A DNA stretch of 64,000 nt from Paramacrobiotus metropolitanus (Eukaryota > Tardigrada > Eutardigrada > Parachela > Macrobiotidae): the NCBI RefSeq assembly GCF_019649055.1, contig NW_026570283.1:496001-560000 (forward strand), in the 5' to 3' direction. Positions 1 to 10,364 of the stretch are shown one piece after another. Position numbers and translations under genes: made by a program. The first letter of the stretch is position 1; every line of letters starts with the position of its first letter. The notes under the pieces were generated by a model. That model had not been told where the DNA came from, ran no database searches, and saw only the letters and a list, made by a program, of their open reading frames with translations.

Positions 1-1394
1 TTAACGTTGGACCAGTCACAGTCGTGGATTGGTTTGTAATCTAATAATGGTTTGTAATCTAGAGCTAGCTTGGTGTTTTTTGTCGTTGTAGTAAATTTGA
101 CCATGTGAGTTAATTTGCTAAATTCCCACAGTCCCTACAAATTTTCTTTGCTATTGAATTAAGTACGTGGCATTGCGATTTGCGATCAAAATAAATCATT
201 ATGGACGATTCGGTGCCTGATTTGGAAGTTGTGGATGGCATGGACCAGTTAACGCTGGACCATTCTTCGCATCGGCCTTTCCAGCCGAACAGCGCCGAAA
301 ACCTCTCCAACAACAGCGATGATGACGGTAAGGGTTTTATTTTTCCTGGCGTGTTTTAATTATTAAGTAGCATGCTAAAGCTTGTAGATCATAATTCATA
401 AAAATTGTTAAAAAAATTCATAAAAACAGGTTTTTAAAGTTTTCAGTGGCTTTTTTTTAGTCCAGCATGCGCATGCAAAAAGTTCTGCCCAAGAAATTGT
501 TTCGATAAGATAGAATGAAATAAACTTGTCTTGAGTGCCTGTTTGACGATTGGTAGACGACATGGAAGAGGATTACGAAGAGCCGGAGATGGTCCAGTCG
601 GAGCCGGTCTCCTGCTTCTTCTGCCTTTTATCCGACACGCCGGAAACGATTCTCGCTCACTGTTTGGAGAAACACAATTGTGATTTCCGGGGGTTCGCTA
701 GAAAAAATCGTTTGCCCACAGAAGAGATCATCCGAATGGTTAACTTTTTCCGAAAGACAGTAAGAATTAAACTTTTAACTTTAAAGGAAGGGTGCACCGG
801 GTGCTGACTCATGAGTGCGGTGCTTTTGAAACTAAAGTTACACCGTTAGCTCTGATGCAACTATGTTTACTGCATGGTTAGAAAATATAACCTAAATTCT
901 CACCTTTTGCAAAATATGATTAGTACGAGTATATCCTTCGTGACATATTGACTGTTGACTTCTAGAAATGGGAACCATTTATTTTGCAAATGAAATTGTA
1001 AAGTACTGAATTCGAAGAAACCCGATATAGCTCTAATTACTGTAGTAGCCTTTTCTATGGTAGTAGAATATGTTGCGTTTACTGTTTTGCCTTTTCCCTA
1101 CTGAAGCGACCCAGTCCAGAAGGCTTAGCCGTGAACATCTCTACCGGATCGTGGACCGACAGTGATTTGCGGGCCTTTCGTAACAGCTGGGTCGATGATA
1201 TTTGGATGACGCCGGTGGATTCTGCCGACCACGGAATTGTTTCTTGTAGGTAATCAAGATATTACATTTCTCCTTGCATTACCGTTTCAAAATTAGTTTT
1301 GAAATCGTTAGGATTAGCACGTTTATTTGTTCTGGTAAAGTGAAACTATTTTTTTGCAAATAGTTGCGAGATAGTTGTAGAGTAAGATAATGTA
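1..1394. repeat. Segmental duplication, copy 1 (partner 2418-3810)
   Basis: The block carries the PRMT3 promoter-proximal region, exons 1-3 and introns. It aligns nearly base for base with 2418-3810, ending at a shared 'agataatgta'. Differences are mostly single-base homopolymer lengths plus a small tandem duplication (tggtttgtaatcta twice near 30-60) found only here. The left edge may extend beyond the window. Confidence 0.9.
201..1249 (+). pseudogene. PRMT3: PRMT3 5' fragment (copy 1; zinc-finger exons only)
   Basis: Three exons (201-327, 557-759, 1107-1249) joined by GT-AG introns encode the N-terminus of protein arginine methyltransferase 3. They cover an acidic start, then a C2H2-type substrate-recognition finger (CFFC...HCLEKH) and the following linker. 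The frame is open across all three exons. No methyltransferase core follows: homology with the second copy ends at 1394, and the sequence then runs into the CCDC124 region on the other strand. The block 1-1394 matches 2418-3810 closely, so this is a truncated duplicate, or a misassembled second haplotype. It might still be transcribed as a stand-alone zinc-finger peptide, but nothing here shows that. Confidence 0.8.
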
Positions 1395-1526
1395 TCTTTT
1401 GGTAAAGTGTTTCCGCAGTCATTATAAAGTAAATACGCTTCGTACAGTATTTAAATACTTCATACAGTATTAAATAATTCATGCAATATTTAAATTTGAA
1501 GTCTGTAAGTGCCCAGCTGTATATAC

Positions 1527-1969
1527 CTATCTTAGCTTCGAGATCCTGTCGAGCTTGGACATGTGAATCGATCTGAGCGCGCGTCACTTTGACAGGAGCG
1601 GGTTTCGCTCCCTTCAACGCACTTGTCTCCTCTTCCAGCAGCTTCTCTCGCTCCAACTTCTTCTGCAGAGCCTCCTGCTGCTTACGTTCTTTCTCATCCT
1701 GCAACAGAGTTTCAATTACATATTGTAATCATTTGATTAACATCAAGAGCGAACTCATTTCAAATTTCTGTATAATCCTGCCTTTCAATCATCAACCAGG
1801 GTATAGTCACCTTGCGTTCCAGTTTGCGCTGAACGTGCTTATCGTTATCTTCCCATAATTTATCTTCCTCTTCCTTTTCCTTGCGCGCTTTAGCCTCCTG
1901 TTTTACGGCATCCTGTCGAGCGCGGGCTTCGGCTGCTTTGGAATTCTCACCGTGAAATTTCTTGGGCAT
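1527..1969 (-). CDS. CCDC124: CCDC124 homologue, 5' half only
   Basis: Exon 1 (1811-1969) starts MPKKFHGENSKAAEARARQ, the hallmark N-terminus of CCDC124/Lso2-type ribosome-associated coiled-coil proteins. Exon 2 (1527-1698) continues with a Lys/Glu-rich helix and the conserved VTRAQI segment. Splice sites are consensus (AAG|gtgac, cag|GATGAG, ATAG|gtatat). The conserved C-terminal half is absent from the rest of the minus strand down to position 1. That stretch is occupied by the PRMT3 fragment, so the remaining exons either lie left of the window or were lost. The family binds ribosomes during dormancy and recovery (established knowledge). The gene is divergent from PRMT3 copy 2. Confidence 0.85.
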
Positions 1970-2589
1970 TCCTCAGACTGGCCAGAGAATACAATACACG
2001 ACGTCAGGTGAGTAAGGTATATAATTATATAGTTCCAAATTCCAAATAAGCAGACCAGGAGTTACTAGTAGATGAGTATGGCAGATCAACCAAGAAGAAC
2101 TGCGAGAGTTTTTAGCGAATATTATGAAGAAAGGACACTGCTAGTAGAATTTAAAATCAAAGAAATTGGGAAAAGTAAGGAAAACCTTCAACCTCAAGTC
2201 ACTCCAAAACGAAAACACTTCTTTCCGTTTCATTTTTCCGACTGTCAACACAAATTTTCGACACAATTATGTTATGAGCATTGCGCGCACTCACGAAGTG
2301 CGCAGTTATGCACGATGCGCCGCGATTGCGTCAGAGACTCAGAATGCTGTCGAAGGAAAACCGTATTTATTTAAAATCGAAATTTTAATTTCTTAAATTT
2401 GGACCATCAAATTCTTATTAACGTTGGACCAGTTACAGTCGTTGTAGAGCTAGCTTGGTGTTTTTTGTCGTTGTGGTAAATTTGACCATGTGATTTAATT
2501 TGCTAAATTCCCACAGTCCCTACAAATTTTCTTTGCTATTGAATTAAGTAGGTGGCATTGCGATTTGCGATCAAAATATGTAAATCATT
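1970..2589. other. Intergenic interval between divergent CCDC124 and PRMT3
   Basis: This 620 bp interval probably holds both 5' UTRs and promoters. Its right part (from 2418) belongs to the duplicated block. A 100-codon open frame at 2072-2374 resembles no family I know and looks accidental. I see no TATA box. Confidence 0.5.
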
Positions 2590-3810
2590 ATGAACGATTC
2601 GGTGCCTGATTTGGAAGTTGTGGATGGCATGGACCAGTTAACGCTGGACCATTCTTCGCATCGGCCTTTCCAGCCGAACAGCGCCGAAAACCTCTCCAAC
2701 AACAGCGATGATGACGGTAAGGGTTTTATTTTTCCTGTAGTGTTAATTCGTGTTTTAATTATTAAGTAGCATGCTAAAGCTTGTAGATCATAATTCATAA
2801 AATTGTTAAAAAATTCATAAAACAGGTTTTAAAGTTTTCAGTGGCTTTTTTTTAGTCCAGCATGCGCATGCAAAAAGTTCTGCCCAAGAAATTGTTTCGA
2901 TAAGATAGAATGACATAAACTTGTCTTGAGTGCCTGTTTGACGATTGGTAGACGACATGGAAGAGGATTACGAAGAGCCGGAGATGGTCCAGTCAGACCG
3001 GTCTCCTGCTTCTTCTGCCTTTATCCGACACGCCGGAAACGATTCTCGCTCACTGTTTGGAGAAACACAATTGTGATTTCCGGGGGTTCGCTAGAAAAAA
3101 TCGTTTGCCCACAGAAGAAATCATTCGAATGGTCAACTTTTTCCGAAAGACAGTAAGAATTAAACTTCAATTTTAAAGGAAGCGTGCACCGTGTGCTGAC
3201 TTGTGAGTGCGGTGCTTTTGAAAAACTAAAGCGACACTGTTAGCTCTGACGCGTTACGCAACTATGTTTACTGCATGGTTAAAAAATAAACCCTAAATTC
3301 TCACCTTTTGCAAAATATGATTAGTACGAGTATATCCTTCGTGACATACTGACTGTGGAATTATCGATGTACTCTTCGAAATGGGAGCCATTATTTTGCA
3401 AATGAAATTGTACAGTACAGTACTTAATTCGAAGAAACCCGATATAGCTGTAATTATTGTAGTAGCCTTTTCTATGGTAGTAGAATATGTTGCGTTTACT
3501 GTTTTGCCTTTTCCTAACTGAAGCGACCCAGTCCAGAAGGCTTGGCCGTGAACATCTCTACCGGATCGTGGACCGACAGCGATTTGCGGGCCTTTCGTAA
3601 CAGTTGGGTCGATGATATTTGGATGACGCCGGTGGATTCTGCCGACCACGGAATTGTTTCTTGTAGGTAGTCAAGATATTACATTCCTCCTTGCATTACC
3701 GTTTCAAAATTAGTTTTGAAATCGTTAGGATTAGCACGTTTATTTGTTCTGGTAAAGTGAAACTATTTTTTGCAAATAGTTGCGAGATAGTTGTAGAGTA
3801 AGATAATGTA
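2418..3810. repeat. Segmental duplication, copy 2 (partner 1-1394)
   Basis: Second copy of the PRMT3 5' block. Most homopolymer runs are one base shorter than in copy 1, including two inside exon 2. To the right, sequence continues into the PRMT3 catalytic exons. Confidence 0.9.
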
Positions 3811-6106
3811 GTACTGTACGATATACAAGTGAATTAAGGGCTTTACGAGTTAGCTTTATTGTTTGTTGATAAAAGTATATGATCGTTGATCGTGTCATCG
3901 TAATACGATAAGTATGGTAGAAGCACCTGATCTATTTTCATTTCAAAATTTTTAATGTGGTAAATGGAGCATTTGCTTGGATAATCTGATTATGTACATC
4001 CATAACACTGTTGGCCTTAGTCCTTAGGTAAACGCTGGTAGGCAGTGTCAAATTGAAAATAAATCTATTTTCGTCGATACGAAATTAATGTTGTTGGATG
4101 TTAATGAATGGGTTTATTACCATTGTGTTTAGTGCCGTCGGTCTCTAAACTAAGTTTCTGCTCTATGGCTGTGTTTTCTGTTGTGTAACTTACGTTTTCA
4201 TTAAAAATTTAGACGGCCGTATGCTGGAAGGCTGATATCATCGATTACGCACAGGCAATTGCTCTGTAAGCAGTTTTGGGAGGAAATGCCACTTTTATTA
4301 TGGTTAATTTTAGCCAAAGAATTCATGGAATTATGGGGTTTTAGTGAAAATGGCCTAGCCGATCGAATCCGTTTTATTCATGCTGACCTGGACAAAACCC
4401 GGCTTCCAATTGAGAAGGTTGGTAAAGTGGGTTGAGAGGGTGACTTCTCGTGGGGTTTTTTTGCCCGGTCATAGGAAGAAGCTAGCAAGTATTCGGGAAA
4501 ACAATTCGGTGAAAATATAATTATATCTTGTATGTCGATAATAACGTTATCGATCCCTTCAAGATTTACGATTGACATTTGTTTCCTGATCTTAGGTCGA
4601 CGTGATTGTATCTGAATGGATGGGCTATTTCCTGCTTTTTGAAGGAATGCTTGGTATTCATATTTTCAGTGGCTTATTAAAGCTCGCCTATGCTGATTTG
4701 TAACGATTTGCTGTTGCGCTGTTGTTTCCTTAGATTCCGTTCTGTTGGCTCGTGACAAGTATTTGGCACCGAATGGAACAAGTAATAAAAACTAATATGC
4801 ATATCTGTACAAGCGTAATTCATTTTACTTTTAACACTGAACATTTACATTTAATACCATTTGTATATGGTACATATGCACCATATGCTAGAGTAGGTAG
4901 TGCATTTAATTTCAAAAGTGCCTTTATTTTTTGTCGAATTCGAAAGTTTGTCCTCATTGAAACCCTTGTTGCCGATTTGTAGGTTTGTATAATTAGTAGG
5001 TCTGCTGGTAACACTCAACGTTTTTTAATCTGTTTGGTAGATGCAGTTAACGCTTTTCGGTTTGATTTTTCAGTGATTCCAAGTCGTGCCAGTCTGTTCT
5101 TAACGGCCATATCCGACATGGAGTCCTGGGAAACCCGTGTGGGATTGTGGGATAATGCGTACGGACTGCGCTTCCGCTGTTTAAAGGACCATTCGTTGAA
5201 ATTCCCCGGTGTGGATGAAGTGAGAGACGAACATGTTGTCACGAGCCGCAGCACTCTGCGAGAGTGGGATCTGATGACCTGTACGACGCGTGATTTGGAG
5301 TTTGAAACGCGGGTTATGGTCAGGGTGCTAAAAACAAGCAGTCTGACGGCGCTCGTGGGATTTTTCGATGTAGGATATAATAACCCGACGGCGGGATTAC
5401 AGGTAGAGAAAAACAATCTGTATGACTAAATTTGATTTTTGTATGATTTATCTCGATTTTTACAATGACTGACCGGACTTGCTCCTCTAATGTGGGAAGC
5501 TGCGCCTACCACACTAACAATAAGTGTCCGTTTCATATTCGAGTTCGAGCATTAATCTAAGATGATAGATAGTATTCTCACTTCTCAGTGCCTCATTAAA
5601 TATGTGTGTTGATTTGTATTTTGTTATTTTTAATGCATTTTACAATTAATCAGTCTGTAGCCTTATAACGGTTTCACACTTTTATTGTCGTTGTTCGTCT
5701 TGATTCTGCGTCCTTTATCCTTTGCTGCATCTTGTAATTTGCAAGTAACTACGTGACGCGTAATCCATGTCATCTACTTGGCAACGTTTTAGACAATGCT
5801 CTGCACCGGTCCGAGCTTTCCCGTGACGCATTGGGCGCAGTCGGTGTTTTATCTGGAGAAGCCATTTCCTGTTACGGAAGGTAAGGATCGCTGCAACAAA
5901 TCGCCGACTTCGTTTGTATTCTGAGTCTGAGCGCATGGTTTTACCGTTTGGTGATTACAGGTCAGGAACTGAATATTGCCACTCGGATTATGAAGTGCCG
6001 TGATGATCATCGTGGGTTGGAAGTGACCTTTCGTATTTTTAACGGAGAGGGTGTGGGGAATAATTTGGAGGAGACATGCCTTTGGCAACAAACATACCAG
6101 CTTTGA
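2590..6106 (+). CDS. PRMT3: Protein arginine N-methyltransferase 3 (copy 2, catalytic; broken)
   Basis: Exons by eye: 2590-2716, 2952-3152, 3524-3666, 4213-4265, 4345-4417, 4596-4653, 4734-4781, 5074-5402, 5793-5880, 5961-6106. The product would transfer methyl groups from S-adenosylmethionine to arginines, classically on ribosomal protein uS5. Visible features are the double-E loop SEWMGYFLLFEGML (exon 6) and a complete C-terminal beta-barrel (exons 8-10), all in phase. Two things are wrong. Exon 2 has two single-base deletions relative to copy 1, which shift the zinc-finger frame. I also find no exon for the glycine-rich SAM motif I or the preceding dimer/SAM helix between 3667 and 4212. 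Exon 4 begins with the segment after motif I, with Trp where the ribose-binding acidic residue is expected. It is either a misassembled gene or a decayed one. Confidence 0.8.
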
Positions 6107-7136
6107 TCTTTTAAGGATATATTTGTGTTCTCTAGTGAATTTTAGTTTCGGTGGTGGTTGTTATTTATAGTGAGTATTAATTGTTATTGCATACGTTTAT
6201 GGTTGTTGTTGTTAACGGTATCATTGCTATTTGCTAATAATCCAAGTCTTAACAAAAAAAGTGTTTTTGCAGTACGTAATTCAGTTCAGGACTATTGTTA
6301 TTCGGCAGTGTGCATTTAAATACGAAATACAGATATGCGTACTTACGTATAAGTACTTATCTGTAAAGTAGAGTATGCGTAGTTCGCTTCATTAGTTTAT
6401 TAACGTTGTTCGTCTGGTGCAATACTTATGTTATTTTACATACGGATGTGCCGTCACATGCTAATAGTACGAAGTATGGATTTATTTAGGCATATCATAA
6501 TATTATAGAAGTGAGTAGGCCTCCTATCATGATCTCATCCATTGTATTAAAAAATGCCGGTCAGGATGTGCGTGGCAGCCGCTGAATTCCCCGTATACCA
6601 CGACCGCAGCATGTTTTGCGTATATCCGGCAGTTTCCCATAATATCTCCGCTTCCTCGTGATGGATTGATTTACAAAGCCATCATCATGGTCGCAACAAC
6701 AAACACCACCGCGTTCCATTGTCCCGCTGCATCGCTGGACCACTTTAGGCGTAGATCCCATTTGGGAGGGGGCCATCGATCGAACACCCATTTAGATGGC
6801 GGCGCACTGATATGAAATGATATTATAAAAATACTCCATTATGGACTCGGTACGGTCATGCCATACTCGATCAGTCTTCGGAGGCACTCACAGTTCCGGT
6901 CGTAGTCGGCGAAGGGATGCCGGGTGCGCCGATGCTCTTAATTAAGCGTCCCTGGACTAATTAAGAGCAGTGCACGGCGTACGTAAAAGCTGACCAAGCG
7001 GACACTCTGTTTCGTATTGATCCTGTAGTTGGCACACCGCTTATTTTATGCTGATGCGGGCATGAGTGGCGCACGTTGGGTTCAATTGGTTTAGCGGTAA
7101 TGTTGGCTCATCTGCATGGTATCTGTTAACTGTGCG
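6107..7136. other. Intergenic, PRMT3 to secreted-peptide gene
   Basis: About 1 kb with no supported gene. It contains an inverted repeat at 6933-6969 (see separate entry). Short open frames such as 6561-6791 (minus) lack homology and splice context. Confidence 0.5.
6933..6969. repeat. 12-bp inverted repeat with TAATTA core
   Basis: TGCTCTTAATTA (6933-6944) is mirrored by TAATTAAGAGCA (6958-6969) with a 13-base spacer, about 170 bp upstream of the TATA box of the peptide gene. It could be a paired homeodomain-type site or a cruciform. This is inference only. Confidence 0.5.
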
Positions 7137-7143
7137 TATAAAA
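7137..7143 (+). promoter_or_regulatory. TATA box of the secreted-peptide gene
   Basis: TATAAAA followed by agggcg lies 180 bp upstream of the start codon at 7323. A start about 30 bp downstream would give a 5' leader of roughly 150 bases. Core-promoter TATA boxes are typical of tightly regulated secreted-peptide genes, which fits the product. Confidence 0.6.
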
Positions 7144-7322
7144 AGGGCGTTGATCGCATGACACATACCAGGTACGTTTTCTTGTATAGACCGATTATTC
7201 ACCGTTTTTACCGGCGCCGGTGTTCGACTACTTAAATTCCCGTGACGACGGAAGTGTACAGTATATCGGTAGTTCTCGTTCGCAGTTTGTAGCAGCTTGC
7301 TTGTTTTTATTTACCGGGTAGA

Positions 7323-9524
7323 ATGCGTTTGATCAGTTTTACTTGCTTTCTCATTGGACTGGTGTTTGTGTCGTGCAAGAGCGTCTCCGTGGAGGCTGAT
7401 AAGACTGGTAAGTTAATCTATTTCTGCCTTACTCCGGTGTTGCTTGTAACGGCACATTGGCGACAGTATCAGTACGTAGATCCAACTCGTTATATTAGTT
7501 AGGTTCAGACTCCAGATAATATTATATTTTTCTATTCCATCGCCGCACGCGAAAGTGAGCCTAATTTACGTATTTACGTAAATAATCTAACCCGGCAGTT
7601 TTTCTGCCAGATGCCACTCTCATGAATCCCTTCCTTTTCTGGCTGCGGTTTATGGCTATATGCGCAACAATATCCGTTCATATTGGAGCTGATGGTCTTA
7701 AGCTTTGTGAATTTTACAAGGATCCTTTCAGAACTCTAACATGTAATAACTAATTAACTAAATATAAGCTGTAAAGCTTTAGAACATACGAATTCCAGAA
7801 GAGCTTAAGCTCTACGCGAACATGTCCGGCACTTGAGGTTTTGAATTATGAATTAGTACTCATTAACTTCGTTTTCTTCCCGATTATAATGTGGTTGTTA
7901 CTGAGAGAGTAAGTACCGTAAAAGCGTTTTTCTTGCGTCAGGCAGTAACTTATTCAAAATACAGTTATGGAGCGCACTTTTATCGACTAGAGTAGGCTAT
8001 ATATGCGGTGCTTTCTTGATTGTGACCTTTAGACAATCTTGAATAAGTGGAGGTGCAGCAGCATTTACCATATAGCCCAGATTAATGGGGTTGTGATTTA
8101 TAACTAAAGATGAAATCGGCGAAGATTGCTGTGTACAACATACAATTACTTATGTAGGAACACGTTAGGGTACAATACACGTGGTTTTATACGTACAGTA
8201 TCTGCCAGTTATCGCCACTGTCATTGTTTCTCCGAAAACCCATCACAGTATTCGTATCTGGCGCGCCTCATGTCTGCAGTTTTGTCCTACCACTAATAAT
8301 GCAAACGAAAATAATAATCTTACCTTAGAGTGAATAGTGCACTAGGTTGTCAGAAGACGATTATTAGTGTCGCAGACCGCAAGAAGTTCTCAAACATGAC
8401 CTTTCGCGAATCTCAAGAATTGCAATACAGTATTATTCGTTATACGAATCAGGTGCGCGGTGCTTCGATACGGCGATGCTATTAGGAAGTCTGGCTGGTA
8501 CAACTGCTCAGATTCTTTCGTATATCTCTATTCTGTTTAATGGTCTCGCAAAGCCGATATTTCTATGCAAAGCAGAAAAAACACTTCGGCTAAAAACCAG
8601 TTGATTGCGACGCTCCCAAGCTGGAGGCTGTTTTTGTGACGTGAGCATACTCCCGAAGGGTTGCTCAGAATTCAGAACCCAAGTGTATAAAGGCCAATCG
8701 CTATACAGTTTCTCAAATCCAGCAACCTTTCGAGAACGAAACACATTAATCATAAATTTTGAATTTGTCTAATCGATTTCTTGTTTTCTGAAATTGTTGC
8801 GATTTTGTAGAATAAAAGTACCGGAATGGTCCGGTATGCGGTGTAAGCTGAAAACACTTACTTATTATAATTATAGTCAATGACAGTGATTATATTATTT
8901 TGAAAAATTGTGAAATTGTTATGAAAACTTCAAATTAATTAACCTGTTGCACGGCAATCCTGTTGTACGTCAGACCCGAAAATCATAGTACAGTAACATG
9001 GGTGCATTTAGCTTTAATTTGCACATCGCAAAAGTAAAGATTTTCGAAACTACAGTAGTAAAATGCTGTGCCGATCTGTACTTCACTTATGGAGATTAAT
9101 TCCCGTCTAGCTTTTCTTCGCAGTAGTGATAACCTGATTGCATGGCCTATCCTTTGTTATGCCTAACGCTCACAGAATACTGTAATTAATCAGGCATTTT
9201 GGACTCACAGGTCACGGACGACGCCCATTGGACACCTGGGCACTGTCGCGCATGCGTCGCGACATCGCCGGCCTGATGTCATCAGCCGGGGCAGCACCGT
9301 ACATGGACGCCAGCACCGGCATGTTCGTCTATGCCGCCAACACAGACTCCGATGAAACCGGCATTCCGGCAGTGAAAGCCTTACATCAGTCCGCCGATCC
9401 TGGACTAGAGAACATAATTCGTGCCTACACCATGACGAAACGACGGGCCAGCAAGATGAGTTGTCTGAAGAGCTGTGTCGGCAATCATATTCTACATCCA
9501 ATGCAGTGTCATTCCCTATGCTAA
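7323..9524 (+). CDS. Secreted cysteine-peptide precursor (neuropeptide or defence-like)
   Basis: Two exons, 7323-7407 and 9211-9524, join in phase at a glycine codon (TG|gtaagt ... cacag|GT). The product is about 132 residues. It opens with a signal peptide (MRLISFTCFLIGLVFVSC), then a spacer of about 75 residues with RR pairs, a KRR cleavage site, and a 25-residue C-terminal peptide ending in Cys and stop. The peptide has the spacing C-x3-C-x10-C-x3-C. That pattern is known for cysteine-stabilised helical hairpins (kappa-hefutoxin-type and plant hairpinin peptides). The precursor layout is that of a processed hormone or antimicrobial peptide. I do not recognise a named family. The single intron is 1.8 kb and shows nothing else. 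Confidence 0.75.
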
Positions 9525-10364
9525 CGATGGTCCCCCAAGATATCGACTTTAAGATCTTTGGCTCATCGAATTCGCTTGTATGAAACATGTATTTTGTTAT
9601 AACGCACTCAAAGATTTTCATTTACGTCAGCGCGCATGTTCATTCCACAGTTTTTAATTTAAGTGTCCAGTTCTGAGTTCATATAACATTAGATAAAAAC
9701 GGTTAATGAGTTTAATTTGGGTGTAATTACAAATCTACTGACAATTGAAATGAAATAGTAAATGCTCGTACTGCAGGCAACCGTAGCACAGCAGCTATGC
9801 AGTACAGTGAGTACAGTAAATAAGTAATTTTGGGACAGTTTGGGTTCAGCCTCGAAGACTTGTCATCAGAGATCGAATTCGAAGTCAGCTGATCTGTGTT
9901 TGTAAGTGTACAACATATTTACGCTTTTTATTTGCATTCTGGAGCTGCAACCTGCAAGCGCTTTTCGGCATTGTCTGGAATTAATTAAAGACGCTTATCG
10001 GTTCCGTACTCCCGTACTTCGCGATAGTACAATTTCTTATCTCGAATTAACATGAATATATAACAAAAATAACGTAAATCCTTTTTAGAATCGAGATTAA
10101 CATAAAACAAGTCGAGTGCGGTGTTTACTTAAATGGCGATCGCGCATTCGTGGTACATTCTGCCGGTGGTTACAGACAAAAAAATCCGCAGCATACGAGT
10201 ATTAAATTATATAAGCTGATAAAAACAACAGCGAACAAATAAAATACACGACATAGTCGGCATTCATAGCATATTTCAGAAACAAATGGAAACTCTTCAT
10301 CACCATAAAAAAGCTATAATCAGCATCCAGCTGCAGGCAACTAATTTCAACGAGGATCACCAGG
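9525..10364. other. Intergenic between two convergent genes
   Basis: The interval separates the 3' end of the peptide gene (plus) from the 3' end of glucosylceramidase (minus). It is AT-rich, with several GTACAGTA-type motifs (for example near 9800-9820). No coding signal. Confidence 0.5.

Noticed and set aside
2072-2374. 100-codon open frame upstream of PRMT3 copy 2
   Set aside because: No recognisable family and low-complexity composition; it lies in the divergent promoter interval and partly overlaps a second frame. Treated as chance.
9205-9621. Minus-strand 138-codon frame
   Set aside because: Antisense shadow of the peptide-gene exon 2, which has a signal peptide, a KRR site and consistent splicing on the plus strand.
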